Shown piece by piece: positions 1 to 14,190 of a stretch of DNA of 64,000 nucleotides. The translations under genes and the position numbers were made by a program. The notes beneath the pieces were generated by a model. That model did not search any database, was not told the DNA's origin, and was given only the letters and a program-made list of their open reading frames with translations. The stretch comes from Setophaga petechia (lineage: Eukaryota > Chordata > Aves > Passeriformes > Parulidae), in contig JANCRA010000007.1 of NCBI GenBank assembly GCA_024362935.1, positions 8,744,503 to 8,808,502 on the forward strand, given 5' to 3'. How positions within the stretch are numbered: position 1 is the stretch's first letter; every line of letters starts with the position of its first letter.

Positions 1-3000
1 GCCTGTGCTTTGGTATTTTGTGTTTAGCTTTGCACTCTGTCGAAAGTTCTCACAGGAATGACCCTACAAACCCTCCAGTAATAAAATCCTGCAGAAAATC
101 ACAGCTCAGCCCAGGATAACTGCTCCATTTACATCCCAATCCAAGGAGCAGCACTTGTGATTGCTGGCTTGTGGGCCACAGGGAATTCTTTTGGTTCTGA
201 GCAGAGAAATGGCTGAGGATATGCACAGGAAGGCAGATGGGATTGAATCATTAGAGTTCAGTAGGTTATCATTGCTGTAGGAATAGGTAATGACAGATAT
301 TCTAATTAGAAAAAAGGACTCAGTGGTTAGGGTAAATTACAGGCTAGAGCTGATTTGACCCCAATCAGTACAAATGAGGGTACAGTGCTCCATCATGCCG
401 ACAGCACCAATAGCATCAGGGTTCAAAAGCCATCTGTTCCTGCCTGCCTTTTAAAAAAGTGTGCTCAAGGGTGTTTCTAGGACTCTGGTTTTTCAAACTT
501 CAGTCTATCACACAAATGGGAGTGAGCTGGGCTTCTGCAGGGCAATCATTTTAATCCTCTTTTAGGTCATTGTAATGTTTGGGTAAATTTTAGCTGAGAA
601 TTATCATGAATGCATTAGCTGGAAACTTTAGCTAAGTATTATTTCATATTCCCTTGAAAGTAATAGAGCTAACAGTTCATCCAGATGAAAACACCAGTCT
701 TCATTGCTCAAACTCATGGATTGGTTTGGGTGGTCTTGGGCATGAACAGGTACAGACATTGTAGCTTCCTCTCTGATCTCATATTTCTGGTCATTTTTGC
801 AAGTCAAAGGGCTGAAATAGAGTGTTTAAGCTATTTCAAAGGAGATGCTACTTTGGGGCATAACTGCAAGGGAATGGAAAAGTGAATGGAGGCTTTTCAC
901 ATCAACTACAGCAGATGCAGAAAGGGGGTAGGAATGTTTAAACCAGCTGGGTAAAGAGAAAACAGGGGATTTCAAGTTTTACCTACCTCTATTCAGCCCC
1001 TTCAAGCTTTCAGGGGCCAGTGTCCCTCTGCACTCAGAGCTCTTAGCAAGGACTAGAGCAGCCTGGGTTCCTCTGGGCCTGCCTGTGGGGGACATGAAAT
1101 CAGGGCTGTGATGAGGAACTGTCACCAGGGACTCCCAGCTGCAGTCCCACGGGGTCCTGAAAAAATGAAAGCAAGGAAGTGTTGCAGTCTTGCAGTGGCT
1201 TTTGCAAGTCAACCTTGGAATGTTTCACTTTTATGAAAATGTGGGATTAGCAGTCAAGGTCTTGGTGATAATCAGAGACTTTGTGTTTAAGTATTCCCCT
1301 TATGGATGAAGTCTTTAATTGCTAATGAAAGATATTTAAGGAAGAAGATATGTTGAAAAGTCTGACAAACTCACTGTAAATTATTTGATAATGAAAATCT
1401 ACTGCCATATAAGGTGAAATATGGGATTTTTTGGGATCTATATGCTATTCTGGAGTATCAGGAATTTTAGAAAAGGTATATATTATTATCCATATCCTAC
1501 TTCTGTTGAAATGGAAAAATAAATCAATTAAAGAAGACTTTTTCATACAGTCCGAATGTGGAAGAAAATTTCTTGGATAATGCATCATATGACTTAGCAG
1601 AATGTTAAATAATGCTAATAGAATATTGCTAATTAGAGATTTTATATTAGAATATAATGTTTAATTGAGAATAAGAAATCTTTAACTAAAGAATAAGAAA
1701 TATCCTTTTTTTGAAATATTAGTTTGTAGTTTTTGTATTTTTTGGCTTAAGAAACCTTACAGAAATACAAATAAGTAAAAAATACAATCAATAGGTCCAA
1801 AATACAAACTGAGCAATATTTTGTGTAAGAGAAACCTCACACTGGTATAACACTTGCGTGGTTTTGATTCCAAAAATAGGGAAATAACCTTGGACTAAGC
1901 TTTCCATATTAAAGCAGCTTTTTTCAGTTGATAAATGTTGGTAAAAAGTCTTACAAAAAACACAGCTTTTAAATGAAATAATGTATAGCAATGTATAATG
2001 TAGCCAACTTTAAAGTACGTTGTAAAACCAGTTTGGGAAGACAAAGGCTTGTCTTTTTTTCTCCCTCTTTTATTTTTTTCTATGTAATTCTACACTGTTC
2101 ATCAATTTTTTCCTAAAAGGATTAGCTAAAGTGGAGTTTAGATTCGCTACCCCACTTAGTTCAGTTGTTTCAATTTATGGATTGCTGATGTTTACCTCTT
2201 TGGTAGAGGGGTATCTCTTTCTCAGTCAATTATTTTTCACACCCTTGGACCCTGCTCTGCCTAGGCAGCTGCACAGGAACTCTTAAGCATCTCCAAATGG
2301 TGCTAAAGTTCAACCTGGATCCCTTCCAGTGAGGAAAAAACATTAAATTCCACTAGTTCTGTTTACTACAGCTCTATCCAAGGTCAAAATGCTCAAGATA
2401 AAGGCTGTTTCAGTCATAGCCACAGTTGAAAAAAGATCAGAAATAAATAATACAGTCCTATGTTTAGTAACTGTTTAAATCCCACTGGCTTACAGTGGTG
2501 TGGGAGACTGAAAGCCTGGTGGGACAGTGGCAGGTTTCCCCTTGGCTGCTTGATTTCACTCCTTCAAGTGTCACTTCTAACCTGTGGAATACTTTGATGA
2601 AATTAAATTTAAAAGTCCCTTTCTGCTTTGGGCTGTGGTAGTTCAGATTTTACATCACATTTTACTTTGTATTATTGACAGCTCAATACCAACAGTTTCT
2701 GCAACACCAATAAGCAGGGTGCAAAATTTTGGTGCCCAGCTCTGTGGCCTGAACTCCAGTGCATCACAGGTCATCAGTTTTAGTCTGACAAAGGGTTCTT
2801 TGTCAGAATGTCAAGGAAGAGATGCAACCAAACAGCAGCATCCTGTCTACTGCTAGGCCATATTTTGTTCTTGGAGTGTTATGTTGACACAACACCTTTT
2901 ATCCAGGATAGAAATCACTGTATCACATTACTGAAGGTGTGACCTGCAGTGCAGGGCGTTTAATTCTGAATAATTCTCTCTCTCTGCCCTGAGGTGAAGA

Positions 3001-4644
3001 ATCAGACTAAGACTTTTAGCCTTTACTTTAAGCATTTCTTGAACTGCTTGGACTAAAGGCTTTCTGTTCTGCTCTTGGAAGCATTAAAGTCACACATGAA
3101 AGGGAACCACAGATTAATTCCTCTTTTCTGCTCTTTAAAGGCTACTGTGAGAGCACAGAAGCATTAGTTTACAAAGCTTTAGGATCATGTTTCCTCTTGT
3201 CATGGCTGCTTTTTGATCATGAACTCCATCTTGGTATTCCACCAATGGATTTGAACACATTGGGAATAGCTTTATGGGCAGTTAAACATGTGCTAATGCA
3301 ATCTCCATATATTAAAATTGGGAGGGAGAGCAGGAGCAAGGCAGGGAGACAAAATTTCTTCCTTTAAAAAGGCAACAGGGATTTAACACCTTGTGGGATG
3401 AGCAGGACAAGAAAAGAACTCAGTTTCAGAGGTTTTTTTATCAGATTAAAAGGTTGTGGTAAGAATCTTTGCAAATATAGTTGAAGAGTAGAAGCTCCAT
3501 GGAAGGAGAATTCATTTAGAAGGAATATCTGTTGAATTACAACTAATTAATTAAATAGGTCTTCAACAGCAGATGTCACTGAAGCCTTAAGATTTAAGAG
3601 AGGATTTCAGAAGGCAGAGGAACTGAAACAAATGAGCCTTGCTGTCACTTTAACCTTGATCATACTTAGCATGTACATTACATTTATTACTCTGAGACTC
3701 TCATCTCTAGAAGATGCAACAAATTGGCAATTTTTAAATTGCACTCATTACTGTTACATTTGACTCTGGCTTCACTAATTTACAACTGCTTTGAGTTTTT
3801 CTCCCTAAAATTGCCTTTCATATTCATAGCTCAATTTTATCAGCAGAAATGCTGATAGGAGTCTGCTGTGTAGGAGCTATTGGGATAAAGATTGCTCATA
3901 TTTGCCTTCAGTCTTCAGCCCCTGATCAGACTTACCCTGTTCTGTACAGCCCTCAGTGAGGAATGTGTTGTTGTAGCCTATTTAATGCAGATCCTAGTGA
4001 CAAATGGTGCTTAAAAAACTGCCTGCCCTCACTGAGCTGAGGATCAGCGAGAAGCTCCGTGGCCTTGGGGCATCCTTTGGGACGTGAGGCTCAGCTGGGA
4101 GCCCTTGTGGCTGTCCCTGTGTCTGCAGCAGGGTCGGGTGCCTGTGGTTTGCAGCCTGGTGCTTGTGTGGCTGCCCCAGTGACCTCAATCACTGCAGGAC
4201 CCAGATCTTCCCTGGCCCAGACAGGGCAAGGTGTCAGCAGAGACCCTGAGAAGGAGCATCCTGAATAAACACAGGAGAGATTAGCCTGCACATGGTGAGA
4301 GTGATATTAAGCTGCTCAGTTGTCCCACTTTTTCAGGTCTTAGTAATGCTGCTTAAAGTGGAAGGAAGCTTAGTATCTGTGTTTGTAGTACTGCTGAGTG
4401 GTACAGCTTGGGACAGCAAAGTTGGGTGTAAGCAGGGTCAGACTGAATTTTCTGTACCAGATTTTAACCTTTCCTTATATCGAGCCTGTTTTGTCAATCT
4501 GTGTTAATATAATGCAAATGTAATTCAATTTTCAAGAAATTGACCCAGCCTATCTGACTGCTCTAAAATAAAGTGAGTGGACAGTCGCAATCAATTGGGG
4601 CTGGATAAGCCCAAAAAATCCCTATGGACAGAGTTATAAAACAT

Positions 4645-4740
4645 CTATTATTATAGATTTATATATAGATTATATTATAGGTGTATATAATATATATATA
4701 ATATACATCTATGTTATAGATTTATATTATAGATTACGTA
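4645..4740. repeat. AT-rich imperfect simple repeat
   Basis: The tract is built from TATA, ATATAT and TATAGATT-like words, with almost no G or C for about 95 bases. It looks like a decayed (TA)n microsatellite. No flanking element is visible. Confidence 0.7.
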
Positions 4741-7700
4741 TTAGACACTTGCCTTTTTAAACATGTTTTGATTAGGGTGGGAGACTCTGGGTTATCCAAG
4801 CTGGAACTTCGATGGAGGAAGCTTAGGAGAAGGAATCCACAACTCTTCATTTCACACCCTGTTGAGATGATTTGCATAAGAAAATTTAGATCATGGTACA
4901 AACATCCCATGTTTTCCTGTTAAAATGTATAATGTGAAAAAGGTTATTTTTTTTCCTGTTTTCATCTGCTCCTATTAAGCCTCTGAAAACAAGTCAGCTT
5001 CTCAAGGTCTTCTGAATAGCTTCCTAACCCAAAATATCTGAAAGCACCATTATTTGTAACAGCAATTCATTCCTAGCGTGTAAAAATAATCTGAGGCAAG
5101 GTCAGAAAAACACCTCACAATAAAATCCTAACCTCAAAGTGCAGGAATTGTAACGAGATGGTCTGAACCCACAGACCCACAGGTAAATGTGCTGAATTCA
5201 GGTGGGCTGAAGAGGAAAGAAAAAGAATCCCAAGGGAGGTCTACACCTGCTGGTCTCCCATGTGAGCACAGTGGGATGTGGCAGAAGAACTCCCACGTCC
5301 TGGGATGTGTTTGGCACCACGTGGTTGAGCAGAGCTGCCTTTCCCTCTCCCTGTTCCCACCACCTCACGTGGCAGGGCTGGCTCTGCCTTTCTGGATCAT
5401 CACACGCTGCTTTCCTGCTCCATGCAGCACGGGGAAGGCTGAGCACTGCTCGACTTACACACATGAATAATGAATATCGTGCTGGAGATGTTCAGGCTCA
5501 GCTCCTGCACACCTTGTAAATGTTGAAAGCTTTAGTAATGCTCCTGCTTTATTGTAAAAATTCACCAAAGGACACTCTTGATGATTCACATCAGAAATTT
5601 CTGACCTGTTCTGCATTGTGAGGAAAATCTTGCTGTACTGAGCTGACAAGATTTCCTGGCACACACACAGGCTGTATTTCATACCTTAGGTTTTGGCTAA
5701 GTGATTGCAAATAATGAAATCTGTAGATATTTTTGCCTGTAGCTTGTGAACAGCCACAGGTCAAGAAGACTTCCAATTTTTAGTGTGCTCTCCAGGGATC
5801 ACTGAGAATACTCCTAGACAGACTCCATATAAACAAACAAGCAAAACCTATTTCAATTTATACTGTAATATTGTCACAGGTCCTATAAGACATTGCTGAA
5901 GAGTCTCATAATTTGAATTTTAGCTGTTTGCTTAATTGTTCAGGTCCAACTTGCTCCAAATGAAAGAGTACTCTCAGGCACAGAAATAAATGGGATGGCA
6001 TAGAGATGCTGACAAGCTATTTAAACATGTCTGTGGGGTAAAACACAACTCTTCAAAGAAATCAGAGTCAAAGATGAGGCAGTAGGTCACAGTGACAGAG
6101 GAATTACTGAGGGGAATAAAGACACATCACAGGCTATACTGTAGTCATTGTATAGGACAGCAATAAAAAAAAAATCACAACTCTATTAGCAGCAGATGAT
6201 GATAAGTAAGCAGAGACTGGAGCACAATGTATATGCACCCAGAGGAAGGGATGTGCACTCATGCTTGGAGCTCCTGAATAATGAAAGCTGAGCCATTTAA
6301 CTAGAGTATTTCTCCAAACCATTTTTTATGCAGTGCTTGTTAACTGGTGATAACACTGGCAGACACAGAATCAGAATTTTTTTCTCTCACTGTTGTTATT
6401 TTACATCTGTTTCAGTCAAAAGGCAGCTTCAAGAAACCATTGAAGGTTTTTCAAATAAAGAAACAATAGCCAAAGCAGAGTATGAAATGAAGCACATACT
6501 TTAAAATAAGTATTGATTACTGAGAATGTACATTTCAGAGCTGATCTGAGTGCTGCTATGTCCAGCTGTGACAGCTGTGCCATAAAGAGAGATTGTACCG
6601 AGCTGCCAGTTGCCAAGCAGAGAAGCTGAGGTGGCCAGGACAGCAACAGGGGCTTCTATGTTTGTTTGGAGACTTGCTTCAGTTCCCAGCACTGCTGAAC
6701 ACTTCTCCAAAGCAAGGATGCTTTGCCTGTCCTAAATTTAATCTAGTGGAAGAAATCTTTTAGATTATAGCTGTGTCCTTTACTGCCCCTCAGCTCGTAC
6801 CAGTAGGTCGTGGTGCCAATATCTTAATTTTTCATTTTATGCTGCTTGCTTTAACAATGTGTTCTTTGGCAGGCAGCCATGTCTACAGCACTCTGCTATT
6901 AAAATGTCTGCTCTCTGCTGCAGCTGTCCATTTACTTTATGAACTGATCAGCCAGTCGAATGTAATTTAAGAGAATAGGGATAAGTCATAGCTGAGGGCA
7001 CAAAGTATCAACTGATGTGCTGTATGCAGGTCTGTCCTTCAGAGATTTCTGAACCTAACTTGTCATGCTACATGCTTATTTTTTAATTAGTGCAAAATGT
7101 GAAAAGAGTGACTTGGCATGCTGCACATAGTGGGTGAATAAAACTAATCCTGCCCTTGTGGAAATGCTCTTGCTACCAGGAGCACTCAGGAGTTGACAGA
7201 GTGAACACAGAGCATAATACTTTTCCTGCTTAAATGTTATTACAGGTCTAGAGAGCAGACTAATTTGACTTTGTAATGGCATTAGCTTTAACATTTAAAT
7301 AAAGATGGCCAGTTCATAGGGGACACTCTCACACTAGAACCAGACTCTAAGCTGGATTTTTACGTGAGAGACGTTTCACAGAATGTCCTATTGGCCTGTA
7401 AGAATGGTCTGTGAAAGGGTGAACAGGGTGCCCGCTGAAGGCCAGGAAACAAAACCAGCTACTGGTACAACCCAAGCACTGGGCTGACATCATGTCTGAT
7501 AAACAAGGGAGGAAAGGAACCAGAAATGAACGCATCGTAATTGATGTGCTGGCAATTAAACCAACTGGCAGGCAGGGCAGTGGGGGGGTGACTCTGCTCC
7601 TTACGTTTTCTGAAGTGATTAAAAACTGTGGGAAGTGGCTGTTGAGAAAGGCTGGGAGGATGGAAGGAATTCTGCTGTCATCCCTGCCATCTTTAGTATC

Positions 7701-10700
7701 CATGGGATTTGGAGAAGCACACCTGCTTCCCCCACACCCTCCTCAAAACTGCATCCTTATTGGGCCTGGCCCAGAGATGTGCATCGATGAGATAAGGAAT
7801 GTTCAGATTGCAGCCTCATTCTTTGTCTTTTGCCTTATTTTACATCTTCCAGCTCTTTCTCTTAAAAACTAGGCATTAGCAAGCCATGGGAGACTCTGTC
7901 TCAGTATTTCCATGAGCTGCTGGCCTGAGAAGCATCTGACAGCAATGCCTGAAATGGCTCAGCAATGATGTGCCTTTGCCAAGTCTCCTGGCAGGACTGA
8001 GTGCTTGAGTTCATTCCTCTGAGAACAAGCTGCCAAGGCTATCATATAGATACATATAGATGATGTATATTCTTACAGATATAAATAGATTAACAAAATG
8101 GAGACAGGAAAATGAATGCTAAAAATAAGCATAAAATATGTATCTAGTTTTTATTCTTAAGTACAAACAAGGAAGCACCAGATGTATCATAATGATGATT
8201 TTTGCCCCTTCAGTAAGAAAAGAAACACTTTTGTAGATGGGTCTCCAGTATATTCCTTCCTTCTTATCCTCCCCCCCAGTTTATCTGTAAGCTAAACAAT
8301 ACAGAATTTGCTATGCTGTTTAAAATACAGTCTCCTGCTGTTGTCTGCATTTTGATACAGAAGTATATTCTCACTTGTATGTGTTATTTTACAGAAGTCA
8401 GTGTTGTAGAGCAAATATGAACCCCATTCTCACTGAGCCGGTTTTACTCTTTCTGTTTACTATCCACATGGATGAACTTTCAGTGCCAGCCTCATTCCTT
8501 CTTGGCAGTGACCAAAGACCATCTAATACAGAGCTTAAAGCATATTATTAGTCTTTAAATGGTAAATTTCATATGAAATTACATGCTCTACAAAGACAGA
8601 GGTTGTGGATAACAAGATCTTTATCTCAAAGGAGCTGTAAAGGGAACATAGTGAGATTTAATTCGCTGTCACCAAGTGGGTCACATCTCAGTGCAGGCAG
8701 TGTATTATTTCTGACAGACAATATGGTCTGATGGCTATTAAAAGAGCAACAGAGTAAGTTTTAGTCCTAGGTTAGTCCTCAGAGATCAAAGTGCCACTGA
8801 AGGATGGTTTTCTCAGTGGTTATCAGCATTTCAGTCTTGTGACCATGTGCTCTTCGTTCTCTCAGATTGAATGTTTTGCATTTTGGCAATAAGGCCACAA
8901 ATTAATTAGACATGGGCTCCAAAGTGTCGTTTCCTCTGAAGAGGATTTCCTGGCTTTGAAGAAAGACACATTGGGAGCGGAACATATATTCCCTAAAGCT
9001 GTTTCAAAGTCATGTAGAAATAGAGAATTATGGTTTTCCAGTTCCTTAACTTGGTACATTTATCATCATAGCTTTCTAAATTTGTAAGAAGCTGAAATCA
9101 TCCTCTGTTGAATTATTAATCATGGAAATATCCGAAAAGATCCATCAACATATCTGTGGGTTGCTTTCCTTCCAAATTAACTTTTACTGTAAGAGCTGAC
9201 ATTTGTCATCAGCTGTGGACCCCTGTAGTAAGTCTTGGTGACAGTAAGCTGGAATAAACATAATTTTGGGCAACATCTTGAGGAAGAAAGCAGACAACTC
9301 AGTGATTTTCATGATCCCTAACAGCAGTCAGAGATTAGGTATACATATTTTTTTAAATAAAGACCTGTTAAGATGCAGGAAAAATGGTTGTGTCTTCCAA
9401 TATACCCTTAATTAAAATACTAATGTTTAAAAGTAATTTATGAGGGCACATTATTTTAAGCAATAATTCTCTGTGTTCATTGTGCCTAAGTCAAAAGCTT
9501 ATGAGGAAATGCTTGCATATCCATTATGCACCTACAGGAAATACATATTTGGAATAAATTATTTTAAAAATATTTGAAAATAAAATACTTGAAATAAAAT
9601 ACTATCCAAGCTGATATTGGATCTACAGTTTGTACCTGGAGGAGCAGGACAGAACTAGATGTGCCATAGAACTGCAGATTCTTGCTTAAAAAAATAAAAG
9701 CCAATAACCTTGGTTACTGACATAGCAACATTGCCAGGTAAGCATTTCTGCATTTAGAACTACAATGGCCTCCCAGGACTCATGAGATGGCATTTATTCA
9801 TTCAGTGACAAAGGGAGAGTCACATAAACACTGATTCAGAAAGCAGATCTGAGGATGATAATGCTTCTGTCCCATGCTTACATTTTAATTTACTCACTGA
9901 ATATGTAAAATGTATATTTAGCTAAGAACTTGAAATTGGCTCAGCTGTAAAATTTTACAGATTGTACTTGTGTCTCCCCAGTGATCCCCTTGTGTATCTC
10001 TCTCATTAGGGAGTGCCCCTGTAGGAGCCTCAGGAATCAAAAGCAAATGGAGCAAGTGCAAAGTAGGGGCTTCCACCACTGCAGGGGAAAATGGCAGGAC
10101 AGGTTTTATCACTTCTCTTCAACATTTCATGAGGCCTGATCTCTTATTAACAAGGTCATCTTCTCCTTCTGAGTTGAAAAACTATTTTGGGACTCGTTTT
10201 GTAATTTTCTGATTCCCCTTCTTCCTAATCTCTTATTTCTCTCTGTCTTCTCCCATCTTTGGACCACTCTGGGCCATCTGCATCTGGAGAAATGACACTT
10301 CACATTCCCATCTGCAGCTGCTTTGATGCTTTCCAAAGCAAAATTCTTTCACTGGGACTACAGGAGAAACACAGCTCCAGGGAAAACTAAGGCTCATTTT
10401 TCTTAGCTAGAGCTGCAATACTGCTCATGATTTAGGTGCATCATCAGCACAGGCTACTATTTCCTTAATATTGAAATAAGTCACTTTAAATGCACACTGT
10501 CACACTGTCTCTGGCAGGATGAAGGGTGCAGTTACTTATTTAGGAGATTATACCTGTAAAGAATTCTTTCCTAAGGAAAATTACCATAAAATATTTTTTT
10601 TTCCCCCATCCAATTACTCTCTAGTGATGTATTTTGGAATCAGTAGGAGAACTTCAGTAACTGAATTTTCACATCAGTGAGGTTTGTCATCTTGGCACAT

Positions 10701-12664
10701 TTTCACAGGACTAATAAGGTATCTCTTGTATAATGAAAATGGCTCCAAACCTCTTTTCCCTCTGGACACCACAGTGCATCTTGAGCTAATTATGGTTAGA
10801 CATTCTGGCTCCAAAAAGAGTGTTTTTTCCCCTAAACTGCTTTCTGATGGGCACAAGAAGATTATGTTCCATGCAAAGGTGTGTAACACTGAGTGTCACT
10901 CACACAGCAGCAAAATCATGAGTCTTAGCAGAAATTAAATACTCCAAACATCCAGTGATGTGTGTCACTGTGTGCACTGGGAAAGCCTTGATTCAAGAGT
11001 TCCATTCTCACTGTGGTAAGTGAATCGTGCAGGAGAACATCCCCCTTTCACCAAGATCCTTCTTTCCCCATAGATGCTGTATTCAAACCCAGCAGCTGTC
11101 AAAGTATTACTGATTTCATCCTCTAAAATATTTGTCCTCACTTTTTCCTGCAACTTAGAGTCAGGTTTCCAGAGTACCATCCTGGTCTTCAAAAAGGATG
11201 GTGATGGATTATAAAAATGTAGCACAAAAAACCCCAGCAGACATATAAAACATGTTTGCAATCAAAAAAACAGCTTAGAGTGATATTAAATGGAAGAAAG
11301 CCAGGCATTGCCTAGAAGTTTATCCACTTATCTGGGCATCCTACGTAGGTTTTTAATTTTCTACATGCTTATCTACTAATACTTTCAATATGTGCATCAT
11401 TGCAGTCTGAGTTGGTTCTGTACTTCAGCTGCCCTCTCAGTAAGGAGATAACCCCCAGCTTCTTTGAATTGGCCTCTCCTTCTGGGAGCACCCCTGGGAC
11501 TTCTGGAACCTTGGATTTAACCACCAACATTTAGGCAAATACCCACAAATGCTCCTTCTCTTTGCTCACAGCTGTTCCTGTTAAAGCTGTTTTGCACTCA
11601 GTGTATCAGGTTTGGTTTTTTCTCTCTGCACCAGTTTGGCACAGGATAGTTCCATATAGGGTCTGCATGGGTCAGTCCTAAATGTATGGATCTGAGAGGG
11701 AGGAATGGTGCATTCTGCCTCTGTCTCTGCCACGAGCTTGCCAACTTGATCCTGGCACCTTTCTACACCTCACTTTATTTACAGTTAACTAGAAGTAGCC
11801 CTAACTGTGTCAAAGAAAATTCTGAGGGTACATTCAAGTTTGTAGTACACCAGGAATTCCTTGATTTCAAAAGATCTTAAGTGCAAAATATTTCTCACAG
11901 CTGTCTTGAGAGTGAGACGGAAAGAGCAGCAGCTCTTCCCATGACTTTGGATTTAACTTTTTGCCTGCCAGCATTTTCTATTTCCAAGCATAAAATAAAA
12001 TGTATTTTTATTAATCCTAAAACATGTTTTTAGCCATTAAAATGCCAGAGTCATGCTGTTAAGAATTTGTCCTTGAGCCGCGTTACAGCCATGGAAAGCA
12101 TTATTATTTATTGCATGCATTTGTAAAATAGTTCAGTCTCTTTCCAACTTGCCACTGTCTGTCAGAAATTATCAACTCAGAGAAAAACACCTTCCACACC
12201 TCCTGGTTTAAAAGCACAGCAGACCTTTGCTACATGCCTTCCTAGACAGAGTAGTGACTGATTCTCTGGTGCCAGGATTTCAGGAAGCTGTCAGTACCTC
12301 TGGGGATAAATTCCTTCAGAAGTCCATGTATCAGAGGCAGGTGTAGTAATAAAATTTCTGGCTGGTCTTTGTGAGAATCCAGCTTTCTTGACAGGAAAGC
12401 AAACACTTATCACTCACTGCAACTGAACTTTGAAAACAGTGTCCAGAAAGATTCAGTGATTAGGAAGGACCCTGGAGACAGACTGAGGCTCATCCTCCGG
12501 CCCATGCTGAGCTGGGCTTCCCAACCCCATGTGGAGGAACAGCCACTAATGATCCAGTAAATTGTATCTCCAGCTGCCCAGGGTCCTTATTTATCAATCA
12601 TCTAAACATCTACTACCATTCTCCAGATGATTCCTGATACCTAAAATCATTTCTATATTTTCAT

Positions 12665-12722
12665 ATCTCTGCATATATACACACAGAGATGTATGTATAT
12701 ACATACATATACACATACATTT
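12665..12722. repeat. TATACA/TACATA microsatellite
   Basis: Alternating purine-pyrimidine words (ATATAC, ACACAC, GTATAT, ACATAC) fill about 58 bases. This is an imperfect dinucleotide or tetranucleotide microsatellite and is probably length-polymorphic. Confidence 0.7.
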
Positions 12723-13949
12723 AAAGGAAGGTATATGTAAAATTTAAGTTTTATAGAAATATGTTTTTATTTGTATACATGTCCAGATATAAGCACTATT
12801 GTCCTGAGTAACCAGGGTTAATAAAATAGGAGGGATGGAGTAAACATCAAAGAAGAAGAAAATTTTTATAAAATGTTTTGTGAGATCTCATGATTTTCCA
12901 AGTTAGGATGATTTTGGGCATATAGTGTTAGTGTTGTTGATGTTCCTGTGGAGCTCTCAAACACTGTTATTCAGTTAATTACTGCTTGGTCACACATGAT
13001 TTGGGCTAAGGTCAGCTCACTCCTCAGTGCACATGCTACTGCCACGTGCCCAGAGGAAAAGCAATTGCATCTTTTAATCTGATCTTTGGTTTTTGTTGCC
13101 ATTTAATACTGCAAATGTAATGGAATTTCAGCTTTCATTTTTTATCTTCTGATCCTTTGACATGTTCAGACAAGAAAGATTAGGATCAAATATATACATA
13201 GAATAAAACTATTTTTAAAGTCCTGACCTGTATTTTGAAACCTCTGTGTGCTACTGGATCAGTCTACTTGTATTTTTCCTTAAGTTAATTGAAAATAATT
13301 AGTTGCATATAAAAAAAATAAAATAGCAGGACTGGAGTAGTATTCATGGAAACAACATCACTTAGAGTCAACTCCTTTCTGCAGTCTGACTCAGTTACAA
13401 ATCAAGACTTGAAAAATATATGAATCCTCTTGAAACATCTTCATGTTTCATCTGAGCTGGCAGGAAGTATTCCCTGTGCCAGCTCCTGGTGAGCTGCAAT
13501 GCTGCTCGGCACAGGGCCTGGCTGCTCACACACCAAGGGCTCAGCCAGGGACTGGCCTGGTGCACAGGCAGCAGGGGCTCCTCAGAGGGATGAGAGGGGA
13601 GCCAGGCTCAGGGAGGTGGAACATGATCTGCATCTGTCAGGACAGAGACTGAGCTGTGACTTTGCTCTCCAGGAGGATTTGTAGCCTCATCATTTCAGGT
13701 TGCTGTGGCCAGAATCCCTGTGAAGTACAGCAACAGCGCAGGATCTCTTTTCTTCCCTGTGATCTCTCTTATCTATCTGCAATAGGAAGTAGGTAATTAA
13801 ATTGATCAGAGGACATATTTTAATCATTGGTGCCTCCTTACAAGATGCAAAAGCGTCTCATGTAATAGTTTTCTCATATAATTCCCTAATCAGCGAGTGG
13901 AAATTTTCCCTAAGAAAAGAAGGTGGGGCTAATCTATAAATCTGTCTGG

Positions 13950-14190
13950 TTTAGGATTCTTAAACTGAAAGAGGGCAGGTTTAGATTAGACATAAGGAAA
14001 AAATTCTTTACTGTGGGAGTGATAAGGTACTGAACAGGCTGCCCAGAGAATGCTCTAGTCCTGGGACTCTTCTTGGCCAGGCTGGATGGTGCTTGGAGCA
14101 ACCTGGTCTAGTGGAAAGTGTTCCTGCCCATGGCAGGGGAGTTGGAGTGAGATGATCTTTAAGGTCCATCCAAACCATTCTGTGATATCA
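13950..14190 (+). mobile_element. CR1 LINE, 3'-terminal fragment (5' truncated)
   Basis: The stretch matches the well-known avian CR1 3' end in order. It starts with a GGGCAGGTTTAGATTAGA-like block, then AAGGAAAAAATTCTTTACTG, GGCTGCCCAGAGAATG, GCAACCTGGTCTAGTGGAAA, TGCCCATGGCAGGGGAGTTG and GATGATCTTTAAGGTCC. It ends with CCATTCTGTGAT, a relic of the ATTCTATGAT tail repeat. No coding part of the LINE remains. The tail orientation puts the element on the + strand. The 5' edge is approximate because these elements are truncated at varying points and leave no clear target duplication. Confidence 0.92.

Larger units (their letters stand above)
1..13949. other. Upstream intergenic DNA without recognisable genes
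   Basis: This AT-rich stretch has no open frame that I recognise and no run of frames joined by plausible splice sites. Short open frames occur on both strands, the longest being 7492-7872 (+) and 7347-7703 (-), which overlap each other. Neither shows a domain, low-complexity bias or known motif. Simple-sequence patches are an AT-rich tract at about 4645-4740, a TATA/GATA-like patch at 8040-8095, an AAATA-rich patch at 9540-9605 and a TATACA-type tract at 12665-12722. In mammals the gene upstream of CCSER2 is RGR, with LRIT1 beyond it (from memory); I see no exon of either here. Distant enhancers could lie here but cannot be recognised by eye. Confidence 0.6.
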
